From Auanema rhodensis (taxonomy: Eukaryota > Nematoda > Chromadorea > Rhabditida > Rhabditidae), in assembly GCA_964057225.1 (NCBI GenBank), contig OZ059899.1, positions 18,980,501-19,044,500 of the forward strand: a stretch of DNA of 64,000 nucleotides, in the 5' to 3' direction. The notes under the pieces were generated by a model. It did not search any database, was not told where the DNA came from, and saw only the letters and a list, made by a program, of their open reading frames with translations. The translations under genes were made by a program, and so were the position numbers. Numbering within the stretch: the stretch's first letter is position 1; each line of letters begins with the position of its first letter. This document shows, one piece after another, positions 1-11,142 of the stretch.

Positions 1-281
1 CGAAACAATTTCGCAAAAAGTAGATGTTTTTAGATTCCTTTTTCCAAGGCAAAGAAGATGGACAATGTTATTCAACGAAAAAATTGATTCTCCAGGGTGA
101 AAATCGAGGATGTAAGTGTGAACTTATATCAGTTGATATCTCGGTGCATTTTCAAGCTAGCGCAAATCTGATAACACAGATCGACGCAGCTTAAAAATCC
201 GCATCTAATGCACTATACAACATTGAGAAACGCTTAATACAAAAATTAGTTATGATCGTTTGAAAAATGATGCATTAGTGT

Positions 282-309
282 ATGTTGAGTTTCCATGTAC
301 ACTCAACAT
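282..309. repeat. 9-bp inverted repeat with 10-base spacer, once per unit
   Basis: ATGTTGAGT (282-290) and ACTCAACAT (301-309) are perfect reverse complements separated by 10 bases. The element sits 22 bases after the landmark TTG and is almost invariant across the window. The clearest exceptions are the Y units, where the base before the left arm changes (GTATG to GTAAG) and shortens it by one pair. A role as a protein-binding dyad or RNA stem is possible but unproven. Confidence 0.8.
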
Positions 310-316
310 TGCTTCC

Positions 317-394
317 AAAAACATTTTTACAAAAATTTTTCCGGAAAATTTCGAAACAATTTTGCAAAAAGTAGATGTTTTTAGATTCCTTTTT
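317..394. other. Phased A/T tracts, predicted intrinsic curvature
   Basis: Runs of four or more A or T centre near 319, 326, 335, 347, 368, 380 and 392 in the reference unit, many roughly one helical turn or two apart. Phased A-tracts are known to bend DNA, and curvature is common in satellite DNA. The region recurs in every unit with small changes. The curvature is inferred from spacing, not calculated. Confidence 0.6.
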
Positions 395-459
395 CCAAGG
401 CAAAGACGATGGACAATGTTATTCAACGAAAAAATTAATTCTGCAGGGTGAAAATCGAG

Positions 460-481
460 GATATAAGTGTGAACTTATATC
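460..481. repeat. Perfect 9-bp hairpin with 4-base loop, once per unit
   Basis: GATATAAGT (460-468) and ACTTATATC (473-481) pair perfectly around the loop GTGA. Most units keep this form. H-like units have GATGTAAGT on the left, and L and M units have ATTTATATA on the right; in a + strand transcript most of these changes leave G·U pairs. N units (GATGTTAGT) and units with GATATAAAT (near 19428, 21885, 25041) or GATATAATT (near 57684, 60141) have a real mismatch. G units change only the loop (GTAA). Confidence 0.8.
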
Positions 482-610
482 AGTTGATATCTCGGTGCAT
501 TTTTAAGCTAGCGCAAATCTGATAACACAGATCGACGCAGCTTAAAAATCCACATCGAATGCACTATACAACATTGAGAAACGCTTAATACAAAAATTAG
601 TTATGATCGT

Positions 611-2716
611 TTGAAAAAAGATGCATTAGTGTATGTTGAGTTTCCATGTACACTCAACATTGCTTCCAAAAACATTTTGACAAAAATTTTTTCGAAAAAT
701 TTCAGAATATTTTAGCAAAAAATAGTTGTTTTTAGATTCCTTTTCTCAAGGCAAAGACGATGGACAATGTTATTCAACGAAAAAATTAATTCTGCAGGGT
801 GAAAATCGAGGATATAAGTGTGAACTTATATCAGTTGATATCTCGGTGAATTTTTAAGCTAGCGCAAATCTGATAAAACAGATCAACGCAGCTTAAAAAT
901 CCGCATCGAATGCACTATACAACATTGAGAAACGCTTAATACAAAAATTAGTTATGATCGTTTGAAAAAAGATGCATTAGTGTATGTTGAGTTTCCATGT
1001 ACACTCAACATTGCTTCCAAAAACATTTTGACAAAAATTTTACCGAAAAATTTCAAAATAATTTCGCAAAAAATAGAAGTTTTTAGATTCCTTTTTTCAA
1101 GGCAAAGACGATGGACAATGTTATTCAACGAAAAAATTAATTCTGCAGAGTGAAAATCGAGGATATAAGTGTGAACTTATATCAGTTGATATCTCTGTGA
1201 ATTTTTAAGCTAGCGCAAATCTGATAAAACAGATCGACGCAGCTTAAAAATCCGCATCGAATGCACTATACAACATTGAGAAACGCTTAATACAAAAATT
1301 AGTTATGATCGTTTGAAAAAAGATGCATTAGTGTATGTTGAGTTTCCATGTATACTCAACATTGCTTCCAAAAACATTTTGACAAAAATTTTTCCGAAAA
1401 ATTTCAAAATAATTTCGCAAAAAATAGAAGTTTTTAGATTCCTTTTTTCAAGGCAAAGACGATGGACAATGTTATTCAACGAAAAAATTAATTCTGCAGA
1501 GTGAAAATCGAGGATATAAGTGTGAACTTATATCAGTTGATATCTCGGTGAATTTTTAAGCTAGCGCAAATCTGATAACACAGATCGACGCAGCTTAAAA
1601 ATCCGCATCGAATGCACTATACAACATTGAGAAACGCTTAATACAAAAATTAGTTATGATCGTTTGAAAAATGATGCATTAGTGTATGTTGAGTTTCCAT
1701 GTACACTCAACATTGCTTCCAAAAACATTTTGACAAAAATTTTTTCGAAAAATTTCAGAATATTTTAGCAAAAAATAGTTGTTTTTAGATTCCTTTTCTC
1801 AAAACAAAGACGATGGACAATGTTATTCAACGAAAAAATTAATTCTGCAGGGTGAAAATCGAGGATATAAGTGTGAACTTATATCAGTTGATATCTCGGT
1901 GAATTTTTAAGCTAGCGCAAATCTGATAAAACAGATCGACGCAGCTTAAAAATCCGCATCGAATGCACTATACAACATTGAGAAACGCTTAGTACAAAAA
2001 TTAGTTATGATCGTTTGAAAAAAGATGCATTAGTGTATGTTGAGTTTCCATGTACACTCAACATTGCTTCCAAAAACATTTTGACAAAAATTTTTCCGAA
2101 AAATTTCAAAATAATTTCGCAAAAAATAGAAGTTTTTAGATTCCTTTTTTCAAGGCAAAGACGATGGACAATGTTATTCAACGAAAAAATTAATTCTGCA
2201 GAGTGAAAATCGAGGATATAAGTGTGAACTTATATCAGTTGATATCTCGGTGAATTTTCAAGCTAGCGCAAATCTGATAACACAGATCGACGCAGCTTAA
2301 AAATCCGCATCGAATGCACTATACAACATTGAGAAACGCTTAATACAAAGTCTAGTTATGATCGTTTGAAAAAAGATGCATTAGTGTATGTTGAGTTTCC
2401 ATGTACACTCAACATTGCTTCCAAAAACATTTTGACAAAAATTTTTCCGAAAAATTTCAAAATAATTTCGCAAAAAATAGAAGTTTTTAGATTCCTTTTT
2501 TCAAGGCAAAGACGATGGACAATGTTATTCAACGAAAAAATTAATTCTGCAGAGTGAAAATCGAGGATATAAGTGTGAACTTATATCAGTTGATATCTCG
2601 GTGCATTTTTAAGCTAGCGCAAATCTGATAACACAGATCGACGCAGCTTAAAAATCCGCATCGAATGCACTATACTACATTGAAAAACGCTTAATACAAA
2701 AATTAGTTATGATCGT
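611..2716. repeat. X-F-F modules (two, six units)
   Basis: Units run X, F, F, X, F, F (611, 962, 1313, 1664, 2015, 2366). X units carry TTTTAGC and ATAGTTG, closing the frame at codon 35. F units carry ATAGAAG and end GCAGAGTGA. The two modules share order but differ in tails, for example CTCTGTGAATTT after 962 against CGGTGAATTTTC after 2015. The same module recurs at 11143, 13953, 18870 and 21327. Confidence 0.85.
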
Positions 2717-5700
2717 TTGAAAAAAGATGCATTAGTGTATGTTGAGTTTCCATGTATACTCAACATTGCTTCCAAAAACATTTTGACAAAAATTTTTCCG
2801 AAAATTTTCAAAATAATTTTGCAAAAAGTAGATGTTTTTAGATTCCTTTTTTCAAGGCAAAGACGATGGACAATGTTATTCATCGAAAAAATTAATTCTC
2901 CAGGGTGAAAATCGAGGATGTAAGTGTGAACTTATATCAGTTGATATCTCGGTGCATTTTTAAGCTAGCGCAAATCTGATAACACAGATCGACGCAGCTT
3001 AAACATCCGCATCGAATGCACTATACAACATTCAGAAACGCTTAATACAAAAATTAGTTATGATCGTTTGAAAAATGATGCATTAGTGTATGTTGAGTTT
3101 CCATGTACACTCAACATTGCTTCCAAAAACATTTTTACAAAAATTTTTCCGAAAATTTTCGAAACAATTTCGCAAAAAGTAGATGTTTTTAGATTTCTTT
3201 TTTCAAGGCAAAGACGATGGACATTGTTATTCAACGAAAAAATTAATTCTGCAGGGTGAAAATCGAGGATATAAGTGTGAACTTATATCAGTTGATATCT
3301 CGGTGCATTTTTAAGCTAGCGCAAATCTGATAACACAGATCGACGCAGCTTAAAAATCCGCATCGAATGCACTATACAACATTGAGAAACGCTCAATACA
3401 AAAATTAGTTATGATCGTTTGAAAAATGATGCATTAGTGTATGTTGAGTTTCCATGTACACTCAACATTGCTTCCAAAAACATTTTTACAAAAATTTTTC
3501 CGGAAAATTTCGAAACAATTTCGCAAAAAGTAGATGTTTTTAGATTCCTTTTTCCAAGGCAAAGACGATGGACAATGTTATTCAACGAAAAAATTGATTC
3601 TCCAGGGTGAAAATCGAGGATGTAAGTGTGAACTTATATCAGTTGATATCTCGGTGCATTTTCAAGCTAGCGCAAATCTGATAACACAGATCGACGCAGC
3701 TTAAAAATCCGCATCTAATGCACTATACAACATTGAGAAACGCTTAATACAAAAATTAGTTATGATCGTTTGAAAAATGATGCATTAGTGTATGTTGAGT
3801 TTCCATGTACACTCAACATTGCTTCCAAAAACATTTTTACAAAAATTTTTCCGGAAAATTTCGAAACAATTTTGCAAAAAGTAGATGTTTTTAGATTCCT
3901 TTTTTCAAGGCAAAGACGATGGACAATGTTATTCATCGAAAAAATTAATTCTCCAGGGTGAAAATCGAGGATGTAAGTGTGAACTTATATCAGTTGATAT
4001 CTCGGTGCATTTTTAAGCTAGCGCAAATCTGATAACACAGATCGACGCAGCTTAAACATCCGCATCGAATGCACTATACAACATTGAGAAACGCTTAATA
4101 CAAAAATTAGTTATGATCGTTTGAAAAATGATGCATTAGTGTATGTTGAGTTTCCATGTACACTCAACATTGCTTCCAAAAACATTTTTACAAAAATTTT
4201 TCCGAAAATTTTCGAAACAATTTCGCAAAAAGTAGATGTTTTTAGATTCCTTTTTTCAAGGCAAAGACGATGGACATTGTTATTCAACGAAAAAATTAAT
4301 TCTGCAGGGTGAAAATCGAGGATATAAGTGTGAACTTATATCAGTTGATATCTCGGTGCATTTTTAAGCTAGCGCAAATCTGATAACACAGATCGACGCA
4401 GCTTAAAAATCCGCATCGAATGCACTATACAACATTGAGAAACGCTCAATACAAAAATTAGTTATGATCGTTTGAAAAATGATGCATTAGTGTATGTTGA
4501 GTTTCCATGTACACTCAACATTGCTTCCAAAAACATTTTTACAAAAATTTTTCCGGAAAATTTCGAAACAATTTCGCAAAAAGTAGATGTTTTTAGATTC
4601 CTTTTTCCAAGGCAAAGACGATGGACAATGTTATTCAACGAAAAAATTGATTCTCCAGGGTGAAAATCGAGGATGTAAGTGTGAACTTATATCAGTTGAT
4701 ATCTCGGTGCATTTTCAAGCTAGCGCAAATCTGATAACACAGATCGACGCAGCTTAAAAATCCGCATCTAATGCACTATACAACATTGAGAAACGCTTAA
4801 TACAAAAATTAGTTATGATCGTTTGAAAAATGATGCATTAGTGTATGTTGAGTTTCCATGTACACTCAACATTGCTTCCAAAAACATTTTTACAAAAATT
4901 TTTCCGGAAAATTTCGAAACAATTTTGCAAAAAGTAGATGTTTTTAGATTCCTTTTTCCAAGGCAAAGACGATGGACAATGTTATTCAACGAAAAAATTA
5001 ATTCTGCAGGGTGAAAATCGAGGATATAAGTGTGAACTTATATCAGTTGATATCTCGGTGCATTTTTAAGCTAGCGCAAATCTGATAACACAGATCGACG
5101 CAGCTTAAAAATCCGCATCGAATGCACTATACAACATTGAGAAACGCTTAATACAAAAATTAGTTATGATCGTTTGAAAAATGATGCATTAGTGTATGTT
5201 GAGTTTCCATGTACACTCAACATTGCTTCCAAAAACATTTTTACAAAAATTTTTCCGAAAATTTTCGAAACAATTTCGCAAAAAGTAGATGTTTTTAGAT
5301 TCCTTTTTTCAAGGCAAAGACGATGGACATTGTTATTCAACGAAAAAATTAATTCTGCAGGGTGAAAATCGAGGATATAAGTGTGAACTTATATCAGTTG
5401 ATATCTCGGTGCATTTTTAAGCTAGCGCAAATCTGATAACACAGATCGACGCAGCTTAAAAATCCGCATCGAATGCACTATACAACATTGAGAAACGCTC
5501 AATACAAAAATTAGTTATGATCGTTTGAAAAATGATGCATTAGTGTATGTTGAGTTTCCATGTACACTCAACATTGCTTCCAAAAACATTTTTACAAAAA
5601 TTTTTCCGGAAAATTTCGAAACAATTTCGCAAAAAGTAGATGTTTTTAGATTCCTTTTTCCAAGGCAAAGACGATGGACAATGTTATTCAACGAAAAAAT

Positions 5701-7279
5701 TGATTCTCCAGGGTGAAAATCGAGGATGTAAGTGTGAACTTATATCAGTTGATATCTCGGTGCATTTTCAAGCTAGCGCAAATCTGATAACACAGATCGA
5801 CGCAGCTTAAAAATCCGCATCTAATGCACTATACAACATTGAGAAACGCTTAATACAAAAATTAGTTATGATCGTTTGAAAAATGATGCATTAGTGTATG
5901 TTGAGTTTCCATGTACACTCAACATTGCTTCCAAAAACATTTTTACAAAAATTTTTCCGGAAAATTTCGAAACAATTTTGCAAAAAGTAGATGTTTTTAG
6001 ATTCCTTTTTTCAAGGCAAAGACGATGGACAATGTTATTCATCGAAAAAATTAATTCTCCAGGGTGAAAATCGAGGATGTAAGTGTGAACTTATATCAGT
6101 TGATATCTCGGTGCATTTTTAAGCTAGCGCAAATCTGATAACACAGATCGACGCAGCTTAAACATCCGCATCGAATGCACTATACAACATTGAGAAACGC
6201 TTAATACAAAAATTAGTTATGATCGTTTGAAAAATGATGCATTAGTGTATGTTGAGTTTCCATGTACACTCAACATTGCTTCCAAAAACATTTTTACAAA
6301 AATTTTTCCGAAAATTTTCGAAACAATTTCGCAAAAAGTAGATGTTTTTAGATTCCTTTTTTCAAGGCAAAGACGATGGACATTGTTATTCAACGAAAAA
6401 ATTAATTCTGCAGGGTGAAAATCGAGGATATAAGTGTGAACTTATATCAGTTGATATCTCGGTGCATTTTTAAGCTAGCGCAAATCTGATAACACAGATC
6501 GACGCAGCTTAAAAATCCGCATCGAATGCACTATACAACATTGAGAAACGCTCAATACAAAAATTAGTTATGATCGTTTGAAAAATGATGCATTAGTGTA
6601 TGTTGAGTTTCCATGTACACTCAACATTGCTTCCAAAAACATTTTTACAAAAATTTTTCCGGAAAATTTCGAAACAATTTCGCAAAAAGTAGATGTTTTT
6701 AGATTCCTTTTTCCAAGGCAAAGACGATGGACAATGTTATTCAACGAAAAAATTGATTCTCCAGGGTGAAAATCGAGGATGTAAGTGTGAACTTATATCA
6801 GTTGATATCTCGGTGCATTTTCAAGCTAGCGCAAATCTGATAACACAGATCGACGCAGCTTAAAAATCCGCATCTAATGCACTATACAACATTGAGAAAC
6901 GCTTAATACAAAAATTAGTTATGATCGTTTGAAAAATGATGCATTAGTGTATGTTGAGTTTCCATGTACACTCAACATTGCTTCCAAAAACATTTTTACA
7001 AAAATTTTTCCGGAAAATTTCGAAACAATTTTGCAAAAAGTAGATGTTTTTAGATTCCTTTTTCCAAGGCAAAGACGATGGACAATGTTATTCAACGAAA
7101 AAATTAATTCTGCAGGGTGAAAATCGAGGATATAAGTGTGAACTTATATCAGTTGATATCTCTGTGAATTTTTAAGCTAGCGCAAATCTGATAAAACAGA
7201 TCGACGCAGCTTAAAAATCCGCATCGAATGCACTATACAACATTGAGAAACGCTTAATACAAAAATTAGTTATGATCGT
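2717..7279. repeat. A-B-C trimer HOR (1,053 bp) nested in a 6-mer (2,106 bp)
   Basis: After a C-like chimera at 2717, units run A-B-C (3068), A-B-C' (4121), A-B-C (5174), A-B-C' (6227). C ends Pro-Gly with ATTCATCG and is followed by CTTAAACATCC; C' ends Ala-Gly with ATTCAACG. The true duplication is therefore six units: 3068-5173 repeated at 5174-7279. By eye I found one difference before about 7160, at 3196 (T) against 5302 (C). Near 7162 the second copy switches to a CTCTGTGAATT tail, marking a recombination junction inside the last unit. Confidence 0.9.
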
Positions 7280-8332
7280 TTGAAAAAAGATGCATTAGTG
7301 TATGTTGAGTTTCCATGTACACTCAACATTGCTTCCAAAAACATTTTTACAAAAATTTTTCCGGAAAATTTCGAAACAATTTCGCAAAAAGTAGATGTTT
7401 TTAGATTCCTTTTTCCAAGGCAAAGACGATGGACAATGTTATTCAACGAAAAAATTGATTCTCCAGGGTGAAAATCGAGGATGTAAGTGTGAACTTATAT
7501 CAGTTGATATCTCGGTGCATTTTCAAGCTAGCGCAAATCTGATAACACAGATCGACGCAGCTTAAAAATCCGCATCTAATGCACTATACAACATTGAGAA
7601 ACGCTTAATACAAAAATTAGTTATGATCGTTTGAAAAATGATGCATTAGTGTATGTTGAGTTTCCATGTACACTCAACATTGCTTCCAAAAACATTTTTA
7701 CAAAAATTTTTCCGGAAAATTTCGAAACAATTTTGCAAAAAGTAGATGTTTTTAGATTCCTTTTTCCAAGGCAAAGACGATGGACAATGTTATTCAACGA
7801 AAAAATTAATTCTGCAGGGTGAAAATCGAGGATATAAGTGTGAACTTATATCAGTTGATATCTCGGTGCATTTTTAAGCTAGCGCAAATCTGATAACACA
7901 GATCGACGCAGCTTAAAAATCCGCATCGAATGCACTATACAACATTGAGAAACGCTTAATACAAAAATTAGTTATGATCGTTTGAAAAATGATGCATTAG
8001 TGTATGTTGAGTTTCCATGTACACTCAACATTGCTTCCAAAAACATTTTTACAAAAATTTTTCCGAAAAATTTCGAAACAATTTCGCAAAAAGTAGATGT
8101 TTTTAGATTCCTTTTTTCAAGGCAAAGACGATGGACAATGTTATTCAACGAAAAAATTAATTCTGCAGGGTGAAAATCGAGGATATAAGTGTGAACTTAT
8201 ATCAGTTGATATCTCGGTGCATTTTTAAGCTAGCGCAAATCTGATAACACAGATCGACGCAGCTTAAAAAACCGCATCGAATGCACTATACAACATTGAG
8301 AAACGCTTAATACAAAAATTAGTTATGATCGT
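7280..8332. repeat. Transition units between the A-B-C and D/E/F domains
   Basis: The unit at 7280 is chimeric: its leader and first codons (K3) are F-like, while from codon 23 on it is class B, including the GATTCTCC ending. A class C' unit (7631) and the first class D unit (7982) follow. The tail at about 8270 has the variant AAAAAACCGC. Confidence 0.8.
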
Positions 8333-11142
8333 TTGAAAAATGATGCATTAGTGTATGTTGAGTTTCCATGTACACTCAACATTGCTTCCAAAAACATTTT
8401 TACAAAAATTTTTCCGAAAAATTTCGAAACAATTTCGCAAAAAATAGATGTTTTTAGATTCCTTTTTTCAAGGCAAAGACGATGGACATTGTTATTCAAC
8501 GAAAAAATTAATTCTGCAGGGTGAAAATCGAGGATATAAGTGTGAACTTATATCAGTTGATATCTCGGTGCATTTTTAAGCTAGCGCAAATCTGATAACA
8601 CAGATCGACGCAGCTTAAAAATCCGCATCGAATGCACTATACTACATTGAGAAACGCTTAATACAAAAATTAGTTATGATCGTTTGAAAAATGATGCATT
8701 AGTGTATGTTGAGTTTCCATGTACACTCAACATTGCTTCCAAAAACATTTTTACAAAAATTTTTCCGAAAAATTTCGAAACAATTTCGCAAAAAGTAGAT
8801 GTTTTTAGATTCCTTTTTTCAAGGCAAAGACGATGGACTATGTTATTCAACGAAAAAATTAATTCTGCAGGGTGAAAATCGAGGATATAAGTGTGAACTT
8901 ATATCAGTTGATATCTCGGTGCATTTTTAAGCTAGCGCAAATCTGATAACACAGATCGACGCAGCTTAAAAATCCGCATCGAATGCACTATACTACATTG
9001 AGAAACGCTTAATACAAAAATTAGTTATGATCGTTTGAAAAAAGATGCATTAGTGTATGTTGAGTTTCCATGTACACTCAACATTGCTTCCAAAAACATT
9101 TTGACAAAAATTTTTCCGAAAAATTTCAAAATATTTTCGCAAAAAATAGAAGTTTTTAGATTCCTTTTTTCAAGGCAAAGACGATGGACAATGTTATTCA
9201 ACGAAAAAATTAATTCTGCAGAGTGAAAATCGAGGATATAAGTGTGAACTTATATCAGTTGATATCTCTGTGAATTTTTAAGCTAGCGCAAATCTGATAA
9301 AACAGATCGACGCAGCTTAAAAATCCGCATCGAATGCACTATACAACATTGAGAAACGCTTAATACAAAAATTAGTTATGATCGTTTGAAAAAAGATGCA
9401 TTAGTGTATGTTGAGTTTCCATGTACACTCAACATTGCTTCCAAAAACATTTTGACAAAAATTTTTCCGAAAAATTTCAAAATAATTTCGCAAAAAATAG
9501 AAGTTTTTAGATTCCTTTTTTCAAGGCAAAGACGATGGACAATGTTATTCAACGAAAAAATTAATTCTGCAGAGTGAAAATCGAGGATATAAGTGTGAAC
9601 TTATATCAGTTGATATCTCGGTGAATTTTTAAGCTAGCGCAAATCTGATAAAACAGATCGACGCAGCTTAAAAATCCGCATCGAATGCACTATACAACAT
9701 TAAGAAACGCTTAATACAAAAATTAGTTATGATCGTTTGAAAAATGATGCATTAGTGTATGTTGAGTTTCCATGTACACTCAACATTGCTTCCAAAAACA
9801 TTTTTACAAAATTTTTTCCGAAAAATTTCGAAACAATTTCGCAAAAAATAGATGTTTTTAGATTCCTTTTTTCAAGGCAAAGACGATGGACATTGTTATT
9901 CAACGAAAAAATTAATTCTGCGGGGTGAAAATCGAGGATATAAGTGTGAACTTATATCTGTTGATATCTCGGTGCATTTTTAAGCTAGCGCAAATCTGAT
10001 AACACAGATCGACGCAGCTTAAAAATCCGCATCGAATGCACTATACTACATTGAGAAACGCTTAATACAAAAATTAGTTATGATCGTTTGAAAAATGATG
10101 CATTAGTGTATGTTGAGTTTCCATGTACACTCAACATTGCTTCCAAAAACATTTTTACAAAAATTTTTCCGAAAAATTTCGAAACAATTTCGCAAAAAGT
10201 AGATGTTTTTAGATTCCTTTTTTCAAGGCAAAGACGATGGACTATGTTATTCAACGAAAAAATTAATTCTGCAGGGTGAAAATCGAGGATATAAGTGTGA
10301 ACTTATATCAGTTGATATCTCGGTGCATTTTTAAGCTAGCGCAAATCTGATAACACAGATCGACGCAGCTTAAAAATCCGCATCGAATGCACTATACTAC
10401 ATTGAGAAACGCTTAATACAAAAATTAGTTATGATCGTTTGAAAAAAGATGCATTAGTGTATGTTGAGTTTCCATGTACACTCAACATTGCTTCCAAAAA
10501 CATTTTGACAAAAATTTTTCCGAAAAATTTCAAAATATTTTCGCAAAAAATAGAAGTTTTTAGATTCCTTTTTTCAAGGCAAAGACGATGGACAATGTTA
10601 TTCAACGAAAAAATTAATTCTGCAGAGTGAAAATCGAGGATATAAGTGTGAACTTATATCAGTTGACATCTCTGTGAATTTTTAAGCTAGCGCAAATCTG
10701 ATAAAACAGATCGACGCAGCTTAAAAATCCGCATCGAATGCACTATACAACATTGAGAAACGCTTAATACAAAAATTAGTTATGATCGTTTGAAAAAAGA
10801 TGCATTAGTGTATGTTGAGTTTCCATGTACACTCAACATTGCTTCCAAAAACATTTTGACAAAAATTTTTCCGAAAAATTTCAAAATAATTTCGCAAAAA
10901 ATAGAAGTTTTTAGATTCCTTTTTTCAAGGCAAAGACGATGGACAATGTTATTCAACGAAAAAATTAATTCTGCAGAGTGAAAATCGAGGATATATAAGT
11001 GTGAACTTATATCAGTTGATATCTCGGTGAATTTTTAAGCTAGCGCAAATATGATAAAACAGATCGACGCAGCTTAAAAATCCGCATCGAATGCACTATA
11101 CAACATTAAGAAACGCTTAATACAAAAATTAGTTATGATCGT
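8333..11142. repeat. 4-mer HOR duplication E-D-F'-F (1,404 bp, two copies)
   Basis: Units at 8333, 8684, 9035, 9386 are repeated in order at 9737, 10088, 10439, 10790. Shared rare markers are GGACTATG in the D units and AAAATATTTTCGC in the F' units; both copies also end F with a CATTAAG leader. Copy 2 has private changes: a base change giving TTTTTTCC near 9808, GCGGGG near 9921, ATCTGTTG near 9955, GACATC near 10666 (loss of the EcoRV word), and the +2 bp slip at 10991. Confidence 0.87.
10991..10996. other. +2 bp insertion (extra AT), first copy
   Basis: The usual GAGGATATAAGTG reads GAGGATATATAAGTG here. This shifts the array phase by two bases and lies in the left arm of the 460-type hairpin. 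It is shared with 13801-13806, exactly 2,810 bases away. Confidence 0.93.

Larger units (their letters stand above)
260..451 (+). other. 63-codon open frame of the satellite unit, judged non-coding
   Basis: Each unit can carry a 63-codon frame starting at TTG with no in-frame ATG near the start. It is intact in 161 of the 182 landmark positions. Ten X units have TAG at codon 35 (landmarks 611, 1664, 11143, 13953, 18870, 21327, 25539, 26241, 26592, 28698). Eleven Y units have TAA at codon 8 (35718, 36771, 38526, 39228, 42387, 44142, 46248, 50109, 51864, 52215, 54672). The broken forms were amplified along with the rest, most differences between classes change the amino acid, and no signal peptide, domain or repeat motif is recognisable. 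The frame is best read as a by-product of copying one unit, not as a gene family. Confidence 0.9.
1..610. repeat. Left edge: partial class B unit and a class C unit
   Basis: The window opens inside the frame of a class B unit, recognisable by AAATTGATTCTCCAGGG, the tail CATTTTCAAGC and CATCTAATGC. The next unit (260) is class C with an Ala-Gly ending. This pair matches 6578-7279 and shows that the A-B-C domain seen at 2717-7279 also exists to the left of the X-F-F segment. A private change, AAGAAGATGG instead of AAGACGATGG, lies near base 55. Confidence 0.85.
260..610. repeat. Representative satellite unit (anatomy of the 351-bp monomer)
   Basis: This class C unit is used as the reference. 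In order it holds a stop-bounded 63-codon frame (260-451) containing an inverted repeat (282-309) and a stretch of phased A/T tracts (317-394). A PstI word CTGCAG follows at about 441, then a 9-bp hairpin (460-481), an EcoRV word GATATC shortly after it, an NheI word GCTAGC, and a CpG-richer tail. GATATC and GCTAGC are present in nearly every unit. CTGCAG is present in units ending Ala-Gly or Ala-Glu in the frame, and absent from those ending Pro-Gly, where it reads CTCCAG. A PstI digest should therefore report the higher-order pattern. Confidence 0.93.

Noticed and set aside
400-451. Promoter, riboswitch, tRNA or rRNA signals
   Set aside because: A/T-rich words resembling promoter boxes occur in every unit by composition alone; no cloverleaf or rRNA-like stretch was seen on either strand.
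611-802. X units as inserted transposon remnants
   Set aside because: They keep the 351-bp phase and most of the unit sequence; differences are clustered substitutions around codons 28-39, not an insertion.
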